DNA from: an uncultured Rothia sp.
Lineage (GTDB): Bacteria; Actinomycetota; Actinomycetes; Actinomycetales; Micrococcaceae
NCBI GenBank assembly: GCA_946221065.1
Contig: CAMIIO010000005.1
Location: forward strand, 132,710-196,709
Length of the DNA: 64,000 bases
Reading direction: 5' to 3'
The notes beneath the pieces were generated by a model. That model saw nothing but the letters and a program-made list of their open reading frames with translations. It had not been told where the DNA came from and searched no databases. Below, piece after piece: positions 29,134 through 38,218 of this stretch (positions are counted from its first letter, which is position 1; each line of letters opens with the position of its first letter). A program made the translations under genes and the position numbers.

Positions 29134-29250
29134 AGGCCTTACTTCTTTCCCGGGGTTAAAGACACGATTTGATAACAATACTACTGTACCGACCAAGAGA
29201 CGGCTATTCGTAATGTACTTTGGCAAGAATATGATCTATCTGAACCTAAC

Positions 29251-29284
29251 AAAAAGGCTCGCACCCCTATATGGAGTACGAGCC
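29251..29284 (-). terminator. Intrinsic terminator after rpsD
   Basis: On the minus strand GGCTCGTACTCC (29284-29273) pairs with GGGGTGCGAGCC (29267-29256), including G-U pairs, and is followed by TTTTT. It lies about 16 bases past the rpsD stop. Confidence 0.85.
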
Positions 29285-29300
29285 CTTTCATTACCTGAAA

Positions 29301-29933
29301 TTATGCAAGACGTGAGTAGTATTCAACAACAAGCTGCTCTTCACAGGTTACCGGAATCTCTTCACGCTGGGGCTTACGCTCCAACTTTGCATGAAGCTTC
29401 TCGATTTCTACGTTCAAGTATGCAGGGGTGTCGGGCAGAACTGCCTGGTGCTCACCGGTTGCTGCGATCTGGAACGGAGTCATCTTCTCAGACTTGGGGT
29501 GAACGTGAATCAGCTGACCGGGCTTTACCTTGAAGGAAGGACGATCAACACGAACACCATCAACCATGATGTGACGGTGCACAACAGCCTGACGTGCCTG
29601 AGCAATGGTGCGTGCAAAGCCAGCGCGCAGAACCAAGGCGTCCAAACGGGTTTCGAGGATTTCGACCATGTTCTTACCGGTCTGACCCTCAACACGCTTA
29701 GCTTCCTGGTAGACGCGACGCATCTGGGCTTCACGAATGTTGTACTGAGCGCGCAAACGCTGCTTCTCACGAAGCTGTACGGCATAGTTCGAATCAGCCT
29801 TCTTGCGGGCACGACCATGCTGGCCAGGACCGTAAGGACGACGCTCGAAGTACTTTTCTGCCTTAGGGGTCAGTGCAATGCCAAGAGCACGAGACTGACG
29901 CACGGTTCGGCGGGTACGGTTATGTTTAGCCAC
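29301..29933 (-). CDS. rpsD: 30S ribosomal protein S4
   Basis: Primary 16S rRNA-binding protein that nucleates 30S assembly. 210 residues. The N-terminal basic region has SRALGIALTPKAEKYFERR, and the S4 RNA-binding domain holds RLDALVLRAGFARTIAQARQ and VHRHIMVDGVRVDRPSFKVK. As in several actinobacteria, the gene stands alone, away from the alpha operon, followed by its own terminator. The 288-base region upstream holds its leader and no gene that I can support. Confidence 0.98.
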   Translation of the reverse strand: MAKHNRTRRTVRQSRALGIALTPKAEKYFERRPYGPGQHGRARKKADSNYAVQLREKQRLRAQYNIREAQMRRVYQEAKRVEGQTGKNMVEILETRLDALVLRAGFARTIAQARQAVVHRHIMVDGVRVDRPSFKVKPGQLIHVHPKSEKMTPFQIAATGEHQAVLPDTPAYLNVEIEKLHAKLERKPQREEIPVTCEEQLVVEYYSRLA

Positions 29934-30221
29934 AATTTACCTTTCATAGCGGTTGGTTCAACCTAAAATGACTGGGTCAAACCATTTGTCTGTATGGGTA
30001 TGGCCTCCGAGAATCGTGCACGAATTTGCACGGCGGAGAGAGAACAGCAACCGCACTGAACTCTGCAACCTTCAGCTCTTCAAGAAAATTTCTTTACTTG
30101 CGTAGCTGCAGGCTTGCCAACCAACGATCAACACTACCTTAAAATATGTGCTTATGGCAGAGAATCATCCAGTTAAAACCACAGTACCCGGTGCATTTTC
30201 TCACAAAATCGACCAGCCAGC

Positions 30222-31613
30222 CTACTTTTTCTTTCTCCGACCAGTAAGGATGTCTCGAAGAGAAGCAACTCTCGCTTGTAGTTGTCGCTCAAACCCATAA
30301 GGTGTGGGGTAATAATAATGAGTACCCACGAGACGATCCGGCAAGTATTGCTGAGACGCCACAGCATTTTCTACATCGTGCGGGTAAACGTAACCTTTCC
30401 CATGCCCATGCTGCGCAGCTCCACCATAATGAGCGTCTCGCAAATGTAAGGGAACTGCTCCAGCTCCCCCACTCTCGACGTCTTTCATCGCCGCATTAAT
30501 AGCGTTAATAACAGCATTAGATTTAGGTGCCGTAGCAAGATGGATAGTAGCCTGCGCCAAATTAATACGTGCCTCCGGCATCCCAATCATCTGAACCGCT
30601 TGAGCAGCACTTACCGCAATGTTAAGAGCAGTCGGATCTGCCATTCCAATATCTTCACTTGCATGAATAACCAAACGCCGTGCAATAAATCGAGGATCCT
30701 CTCCTGCCACCAACATTCGTGCCAAATAGTGAAGGGCAGCATCCACATCGGATCCCCGAATTGACTTAATAAACGCGCTGGTAACGTCAAAATGCTGATC
30801 GCCTTGTTTGTCATAGCGAACTGCAGCATGATTAAGCGCTTCCTCTGCGTCTGCTAAGGAAACCTGCACCTTCTCTGTTGCAGCTGAAGCATGGTGGCCA
30901 TGAGCAACACCCACAGCTGCTTCTAAACTCGTCAACGCCTTACGTGCATCGCCACCGGAGAGGGCAACAAGATGATCTAATGCTGGGGGCGAAAGCTTTA
31001 CCGTTTCGTTAAAACCGCGTACATCCGATAATGCACGCAAGAGAAGAGCGTGAATATCTTCATCAGTCAGCGGGTGAAGCGTCAACAAAATCGAACGAGA
31101 AAGCAATGGAGAAATCACCGAAAAAGAAGGATTCTCAGTGGTTGCCGCAACTAACACCACCCACCGATTTTCCACCCCCGGAAGGAGCGCGTCCTGTTGA
31201 GCCTTACTAAAACGATGAATCTCGTCAAGAAATAAGACGGTAGTGATCCCGTGCAAATCACGATCTTGCAAAGCCTGCTTCATCACTGCGCGCACGTCCT
31301 TCACACCTGCAGTAATCGCCGAAAGCTCCACAAACTTTTTAGCTCCACCGCGAGCAATAACGTGCGCCAAGGTGGTTTTACCCGTACCGGGAGGGCCCCA
31401 TAAAATAACTGATTGAGGCCCCGCGGGACCCCTCAGATTTTCAGCAAGTACTCGTAACGGAGATCCCGGATGTAAAAGATGCTGTTGTCCCACCACCTCA
31501 TCCAGGTTACGAGGGCGCATACGCACCGCTAATGGGCTCTTGGACGCTTGCCCTGTTTCAGCTGGCTCGTACGCCCCCGCCTCGTCGTCACTATCAAACA
31601 ACGACTGGCTCAT
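30222..31613 (-). CDS. rarA: Replication-associated recombination protein A (MgsA/RarA)
   Basis: AAA+ ATPase related to RuvB and clamp loaders that acts at stalled forks. 463 residues. It begins with PLAVRMRPRNLDEVVGQQHL, has Walker A LWGPPGTGKTTLAHVI near residue 70, Walker B TTVLFLDEIHRFSKAQQDAL, and the C-terminal tetramerisation domain with HYLARMLVAGEDPRFIARRL and YVYPHD. Starts 22 bases downstream of dtd. Confidence 0.96.
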   Translation of the reverse strand: MSQSLFDSDDEAGAYEPAETGQASKSPLAVRMRPRNLDEVVGQQHLLHPGSPLRVLAENLRGPAGPQSVILWGPPGTGKTTLAHVIARGGAKKFVELSAITAGVKDVRAVMKQALQDRDLHGITTVLFLDEIHRFSKAQQDALLPGVENRWVVLVAATTENPSFSVISPLLSRSILLTLHPLTDEDIHALLLRALSDVRGFNETVKLSPPALDHLVALSGGDARKALTSLEAAVGVAHGHHASAATEKVQVSLADAEEALNHAAVRYDKQGDQHFDVTSAFIKSIRGSDVDAALHYLARMLVAGEDPRFIARRLVIHASEDIGMADPTALNIAVSAAQAVQMIGMPEARINLAQATIHLATAPKSNAVINAINAAMKDVESGGAGAVPLHLRDAHYGGAAQHGHGKGYVYPHDVENAVASQQYLPDRLVGTHYYYPTPYGFERQLQARVASLRDILTGRRKKK

Positions 31614-31634
31614 GGCTATTTCCTACTTCCCGGA

Positions 31635-32072
31635 TTAACACAGCTCTGCACTGTCCAGCAATAAGGTCACCGGACCATCATTAATCAATCGCACCTTCAT
31701 ATCCGCGCCAAAGACACCTGTTTCCACATGTGCTCCCAAATCTCGCAGATATTTCACAAAGTAGTCAAAAAGCGGTTCAGCCTGAGCCCCTTTAGCTGCG
31801 GCAGACCACGAAGGTCGGCGTCCTTTTCGAGCATTTCCGTACAGTGTAAATTGCGACACAGCTAAAATCGGAGCGCCAATATCAGAACAGCTTTTTTCAC
31901 CCTCTAGCAGTCTTTGCTTCCAGGTTTTATCGGCAAGTTTTTCTACAATTGCCCGGTTATCTTCATGGGTAAAACCGACGAGGGCCACCAAGCCTGGACT
32001 GGGCAATTTTCCTACGACCGCATTATCCACGGTTACCGATGCTTCTAGAGCACGTTGTAGAACTATTCGCAT
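31635..32072 (-). CDS. dtd: D-aminoacyl-tRNA deacylase
   Basis: Hydrolyses D-amino acids wrongly attached to tRNA. 145 residues, normal length. Starts MRIVLQRALEASVTVDNAVV; the two cross-subunit catalytic motifs are LAVSQFTLYGNARKG (SQFTLYG) and LINDGPVTLLLDS (GPVT). Sits between aspS and rarA on the minus strand. Confidence 0.95.
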   Translation of the reverse strand: MRIVLQRALEASVTVDNAVVGKLPSPGLVALVGFTHEDNRAIVEKLADKTWKQRLLEGEKSCSDIGAPILAVSQFTLYGNARKGRRPSWSAAAKGAQAEPLFDYFVKYLRDLGAHVETGVFGADMKVRLINDGPVTLLLDSAELC

Positions 32073-32102
32073 ACTTCAATCACCTTTAGAAATAAGAGCT
32101 CC

Positions 32103-32150
32103 TTCGATGTCGCAAACAATTACGGGCACCGAAGAAGCTCTCAACAAAGT
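32103..32150 (-). terminator. Weak hairpin after aspS
   Basis: On the minus strand GAGCTTCTTCGGTG is followed some 30 bases later by CATCGAAGGAGCTC, giving a stem of GAGCT/AGCTC and CTTCG/CGAAG. The run after the stem is only TTATTTC, so termination would be weak; it lies about 30 bases past the aspS stop. Confidence 0.4.
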
Positions 32151-32169
32151 ACGTTAGCGTAACGGCAGT

Positions 32170-33939
<1,770 letters not shown>

Positions 33940-34011
33940 TGCGTTCCTTTCTTGGCCGACATTGACGCCGGCTGTTCACGTTTCTTGCCCATTCTAGCGA
34001 GTTCCCGACGC

Positions 34012-35367
34012 TTAACGTACCGATTTGCTAGGTGTTACCCGTACCGTAAGATCCTCAGCAGCAGGCGTCCACTCTTGCGGGCTGACTTCGATCTGCTCAC
34101 CGCTGCGAATGTCTTTTACCTCATGACGAAGCTCACCAGCATCTGTGTGATTCACAAACCACACAAATGGAATACCGCGCTTTTCCGCGTACTTAATTTG
34201 CTTGCCAAACTTAGCAGCATTTGCCGATACTTCACAGGCGATACCCCGCCTGCGCAATTGCTGGGCAACATCCTGGGCATCACTCCACATGTCATCATTG
34301 GTTAGAGCAATAAACACCGCAGAGGGCACTTTACGGCTAGGCTGCGCCATATCCTCGCTAATAATACGAGAAACAAGACGCGTTACCCCAATTGACAAAC
34401 CAACACCAGGGAAAGTCCGCTTACCGTTGGAAGCCAACGACTCGTAACGACCTCCTGAACAAATTGAGCCGAGCTTTTCGTGCCCCACCAGCACCGTCTC
34501 ATAGACAGTACCGGTGTAGTAGTCCAGCCCACGAGCAATTGAGAGATCTGCAATCACTTTACCGGGTGCGCGTTTAGCAGCATGACCAACAACTTCGGCG
34601 AGTTCCGCAAGCCCTTCTTCTAGTAACTCGTGTTGGACATCAAGCGCGCGAACTTGTTCTACAAAGGATTCATCTTCAGCCCGAATAGAGGCCAGCTGAA
34701 GCGCTGCTTGAGCTTGCTCATCTGTGGCGCCTAGTTCGTCTTTGAGGAGTTGCGCCACGGCATCGGGGCCAATTTTTTCCAGTTTGTCGATAGAGCGCAA
34801 CACCCCAGCAGTATCTTCAAGACCAATTCCCCGGTAAAAGCCTTCAGAAAGTTTGCGGTTATTAACCCGGAGTTTGAAATCTCCAATATTAAGTTTGGTC
34901 AAAGATTCCACTACTACTAGTGCCAGCTCAACGTCGTAGCGAAACGGTAAATTGCCGTCTCCCACGACATCGACGTCTGCCTGGGTAAATTCGCGAAAAC
35001 GACCATCTTGTGGACGCTCCCCGCGCCAGACCTTTTGAATCTGATAGCGCATCAAAGGAAAGTTCAGATAGCCAGAATTTTCGACAACATAGCGGGCGAA
35101 GGGTACCGTGAGGTCGAAGTGAAGTGCCAACTTTTCTTTTTCATTCCGCGCCCCTGTTTCTTCTAGCAGGCGAGAAATTCCGTAGACCTCTTTATCGATT
35201 TCGCCCTTACGCAATAGTTGTTCTACAGTTTCCACAGAGCGAGTTTCAATATTGGAAAATCCGTGGAGCTCAAAGGTGCGGCGCAAGGTATCTAGCACAT
35301 GGTTCTCCACCAAACGCTCCTCAGGAAGAAATTCTGGAAATCCTGACAATGAAGCTTTACGAGCCAT
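34012..35367 (-). CDS. hisS: Histidyl-tRNA synthetase
   Basis: Class II synthetase charging tRNA-His. 451 residues. Motif 2 region WRGERPQDGRFREFTQADVD near residue 113, the histidine-binding RGLDYYTGTVYE near residue 275, and motif 3 with GVGLSIGVTRLVSRI near residue 320. The C-terminal anticodon-binding domain ends with a family-typical region (ISEDM...QQLRRRGIACE). First gene of the minus-strand block, preceded by a long non-coding region. Confidence 0.97.
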   Translation of the reverse strand: MARKASLSGFPEFLPEERLVENHVLDTLRRTFELHGFSNIETRSVETVEQLLRKGEIDKEVYGISRLLEETGARNEKEKLALHFDLTVPFARYVVENSGYLNFPLMRYQIQKVWRGERPQDGRFREFTQADVDVVGDGNLPFRYDVELALVVVESLTKLNIGDFKLRVNNRKLSEGFYRGIGLEDTAGVLRSIDKLEKIGPDAVAQLLKDELGATDEQAQAALQLASIRAEDESFVEQVRALDVQHELLEEGLAELAEVVGHAAKRAPGKVIADLSIARGLDYYTGTVYETVLVGHEKLGSICSGGRYESLASNGKRTFPGVGLSIGVTRLVSRIISEDMAQPSRKVPSAVFIALTNDDMWSDAQDVAQQLRRRGIACEVSANAAKFGKQIKYAEKRGIPFVWFVNHTDAGELRHEVKDIRSGEQIEVSPQEWTPAAEDLTVRVTPSKSVR

Positions 35368-35570
35368 TTTTTCTCCTCGTCGCTCAACAGAGCATGAATG
35401 ATGCGTACCTTCAGAAGCGCTACAGACGCAAATATGTACACGCGGGTTTACCTTTGAACTCTTAAAGACTACTCGGTGCAGCCTTTATGACCCAATAATA
35501 AAAAATTTTTTAACAGCCGGTTGAGCATTTTTACTAGTCAGAAGCATATTGGTTTTTATTAGCACCTGAC
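35368..35570. other. Non-coding interval between hisS and the candidate RNA
   Basis: No coding region could be supported here. The part nearest hisS must contain the minus-strand promoter and leader of hisS-aspS. A plus-strand TTGAGC at 35521 followed after 18 bases by CATATT is a weak promoter candidate for the structured region to the right. An AAAAAATTTTTT tract lies near 35501. Confidence 0.5.
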
Positions 35571-35790
35571 GGGGCTGAAAAAGTTGGTTTTAAGGCAGTT
35601 TCAGCTTTACATTTTTCACAATTTAGGGGACACTTGTAGACGTGTTGTTGGACTTGATGGCGAAAGTTATCAAGTGTTTATCTGAGGACTTTGTCCCCCG
35701 TTTGTAGAACATCCCCCAATGTTTAGTGCAAACACTAAAGAGCTCGAGTTGAGGAACTGCGATTACCCTCAGCTCGAGCTCTTTTATATT
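35571..35790 (+). ncRNA. Candidate structured RNA, 6C-like, ending in an intrinsic terminator
   Basis: No protein is encoded, but complementary arms are dense: GCTGAAA (35574-35580) with TTTCAGC (35599-35605); GGGGACA (35626-35632) with TGTCCCC (35692-35698), enclosing ACTTGAT (35652-35658) with ATCAAGT (35669-35675); AACAT with ATGTT around a CCCCCA loop (35707-35722), inside GTTTG/CAAAC; TTTAGTG-CAAA-CACTAAA; then an 18-bp terminator. Two C5 runs 12 bases apart ahead of a terminator recall the actinobacterial 6C sRNA family, whose loops carry C runs. Alternatively it is an attenuating leader of the DUF349 gene that begins about 200 bases downstream. The pairings are visible; the family assignment is inference. 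Confidence 0.45.
35737..35790 (+). terminator. Strong intrinsic terminator without an upstream plus-strand gene
   Basis: AAAGAGCTCGAGTTGAGG (35737-35754) pairs with CCTCAGCTCGAGCTCTTT (35767-35784) with a single G-U, over a 12-base loop, followed by TTATATTTT. No plus-strand gene ends nearby, so it must end a non-coding transcript or act as an attenuator for the DUF349 gene. Confidence 0.8.
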
Positions 35791-35987
35791 TTCGCAACCT
35801 CTAAAATCTTGAGGAAACACCTTCTAAACCCATGTTACTCATTGCCCCCACAAATACTCTCCCGGTATTCTTGAGAAAGCGCATTCGCACACCCGTTGTC
35901 CCGTGATACGCACGAGAACGGTGTGCAGTGCGGTTTTTGTTTCTTTATCCGCCCCGTTTCGGGGACCCTAGCGAAAGAGTTATAGCG

Positions 35988-37274
35988 GTGACTACACAAT
36001 CCGACGACAACCTCCCAGTTGATCTCGAAAAAGCTCGTAAATTTGGTCGTGTAACAGAAGATGGACACGTCTTTGTTATTGTCGAAGGCGAAGAATACGC
36101 CGTTGGCCAGCTTCCCGATTCTACGGAAGAAGAAGCGCTCACTTATTTTGCCCGCAAATTTGAAAATGTTGAGACTCAGGTAGCACTCTTAGAATCACGA
36201 GTTCAACACGGCGCTCCCGCAGCAGACCTTCAGAAGTCCGTGGAACAGCTAGGCGCTCAGGTAGCTAACCGTAATATGGTAGGCGATTATGCTAACCTTC
36301 AAGAACGGCTTGTTGCACTCACCACTAAAATTGCAGAGCGTTCTGAAACAGAGAAGGAAGAAAAAGCAGCCGCTCAACAAGCAGCTATCGATGCTCGAGA
36401 AGCCATCGTCTCTGAAGCAGAGCAAATTGCAGCTCAAGATCCTGCTAAGACTCATTGGAAGAACTCTCATGCTCGCATGAACGAACTCTTCGATTCATGG
36501 AAAAAAACTCAGCGCGAACAGCATCTGGCTAAATCCATTGAAGATGAGCTCTGGAAACGCTATCGCGCAGCCCGCACTACCTTTGACCGCCACCGCCGAG
36601 CACACTTCTCCTCACTAGACGAAGCGAACGCAAAAGCAAAGCGAATCAAAGAGGCCCTCATTGCCGAAGCTGAATCGCTTTCTTCTTCTACCGAGTGGTC
36701 GGAGACTGCAGCGAAGTACCGCGATTTGATGGATCAGTGGAAGGCTTCGCCGCGTGCTTCACGCCGTGAAGACGATTCTCTGTGGGCTCGTTTCCGTGCC
36801 GCACAGGATAAGTTCTTCGATGCGCGCACTGCCGCCAACGCAGAAATTGATAAAGAGTTCGAAGCGAACCTCACCGTTAAAGAAAAACTTCTTGAGGAAG
36901 CTCGCGCTCTTTTACCCGTCACAAACCTCAAGCAGGCCAAAGAGGCTTTCGACGGCATTCTTGATCGGTGGGACGCTGCAGGTAAAGTACCTCGCAATGC
37001 CATCCGTCGCGTAGAAGGTGAACTTAAGAAGATTCAGGACGAAATCCACAACGTAGAAAATGCCAAGTGGAAGAAAACCGATCCTGAAAAGCAAGCGCGC
37101 GCCAACTCTATGCTGACTCAGCTTGAAGAGACCATCGCCGGATTAGAGCATGACCTTCAGAAAGCTGAAGCTACCGGAGATCAGAAAAAGATTAAGAAAG
37201 CTCAAGAGGCACTTGCCGCTCGTCGTCAGTGGCTTGACACCCTCAAAGCATCATCTGCTGAGCTAAATTCTTAA
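35988..37274 (+). CDS. DUF349 domain-containing coiled-coil protein
   Basis: A 428-residue, charged, largely helical cytoplasmic protein with several DUF349 repeats, each of the form KTHWKNSHARMNELFDSWKK or WSETAAKYRDLMDQWKASPR with following LWARFRAAQDKFFDAR. I place the start at the GTG at 35988 (VTTQSDDNLPVDLEKA), preceded by AAAGAG, because homologues begin there. Its exact role is not known. It is monocistronic on the plus strand, with a terminator on each side. Confidence 0.85.
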   Translation: MTTQSDDNLPVDLEKARKFGRVTEDGHVFVIVEGEEYAVGQLPDSTEEEALTYFARKFENVETQVALLESRVQHGAPAADLQKSVEQLGAQVANRNMVGDYANLQERLVALTTKIAERSETEKEEKAAAQQAAIDAREAIVSEAEQIAAQDPAKTHWKNSHARMNELFDSWKKTQREQHLAKSIEDELWKRYRAARTTFDRHRRAHFSSLDEANAKAKRIKEALIAEAESLSSSTEWSETAAKYRDLMDQWKASPRASRREDDSLWARFRAAQDKFFDARTAANAEIDKEFEANLTVKEKLLEEARALLPVTNLKQAKEAFDGILDRWDAAGKVPRNAIRRVEGELKKIQDEIHNVENAKWKKTDPEKQARANSMLTQLEETIAGLEHDLQKAEATGDQKKIKKAQEALAARRQWLDTLKASSAELNS

Positions 37275-37359
37275 ACTGCTTCATACGGAGTCATATTGAG
37301 CACCGATAAGGATTAAATATGTCTACTAAAAGACAATTAACCCGTTAAGTGTTGCATAG

Positions 37360-37400
37360 GGGGCGAGTTATCCACAGCTGATAGCTCGCCCCTCTTATCT
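37360..37400 (+). terminator. Intrinsic terminator after the DUF349 gene
   Basis: GGGGCGAG (37360-37367) pairs with CTCGCCCC (37385-37392), extended by TATC/GATA, followed by TCTTATCTTTTG. The 5' side of the loop contains TTATCCACA, a perfect match to the DnaA-box consensus, probably by chance. Confidence 0.8.
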
Positions 37401-37429
37401 TTTGTAAAGAAATCTCCACAATTGAAGAT

Positions 37430-38218
37430 ATGAAACCATATCGCTCTCTATTGGAAACACTTCCTTATCCGCTGCTCACCCCATCAGAAGAAAAATCCCA
37501 CGGAGCTAACCGACTCAACCTCATCGGTCGTGCCCAAAAAGCTCCTAAACAACCTGTGTATTCTTCTCAAACTATCGCAGCAGCAGACACCCTTATCCAA
37601 GACCTCAGCAAAATCACCCATAACCCCGGTGAGCTCTCTCTACTTGCCCAAGAACTCAATCTTCAGCAGATATACGGTACTGTATACTGCGCTCAGAACG
37701 TCGCTATCACTCCCCTGCTACGCGCATTAGGACTCAGCAGAACCGGTATTCCCCGCTACCTTAACCGAGGAAGAATATCCTTGGAAACGGCAGCATGGAT
37801 TTGGGGATACCACCCAGGAACCCCCAACGTTGTTCATATAGATTTACACCGTAACCTTAGAGTCAATAGAGCAACTGCTCGTAAACTAGGATACGAAATA
37901 CATGAAGTACGTCCAATCCCTTTTGACAACATCAAGGTAGGGACTCTAAACGTAGCGACCCCGCTACGCACCCTGATTGATTTACTCTTCAAAGTTTCTC
38001 GAACAGAAAAAGTAGAATCTCTGTTAGACGACATCATTTTTAATATTCTTGAGGACGGCGAACACAACGGATGCGCCCCAGCTACCGTTCAAACGCTACT
38101 GGAGGAGAGTAAACATCGCAGGTATAAGAATCTAGCTAAACAAAGACTTGACTGTCTTCTCCAGAGCCTTTACCCAGCCGATTCAGACAACGAGCTATAC
38201 CCTATCAACCCTTCTTAG
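37430..38218 (+). CDS. AbiEi-antitoxin-like hypothetical protein
   Basis: A 262-residue protein resembling the large actinobacterial family annotated as type IV toxin-antitoxin AbiEi-like or DUF559-associated proteins. Supporting segments are SLETAAWIWGYHPG, an HR-type region (IDLHRNLRVNRA) and LNVATPLRTLIDLLFKV, the family's VTTPxRTLxDL motif. No nuclease Asp-Glu core of DUF559 and no AbiEii nucleotidyltransferase gene are present, so this is an orphan. It converges on relA with a 14-base overlap of 3' ends. Function is unknown. Confidence 0.6.
   Translation: MKPYRSLLETLPYPLLTPSEEKSHGANRLNLIGRAQKAPKQPVYSSQTIAAADTLIQDLSKITHNPGELSLLAQELNLQQIYGTVYCAQNVAITPLLRALGLSRTGIPRYLNRGRISLETAAWIWGYHPGTPNVVHIDLHRNLRVNRATARKLGYEIHEVRPIPFDNIKVGTLNVATPLRTLIDLLFKVSRTEKVESLLDDIIFNILEDGEHNGCAPATVQTLLEESKHRRYKNLAKQRLDCLLQSLYPADSDNELYPINPS

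Noticed and set aside
35626..35698. Remnant end of an IS481-like insertion sequence (GGGACAC and TGTCCCC arms)
   Set aside because: The arms are only seven bases, no transposase fragment is adjacent, and they are equally well explained as an RNA stem.
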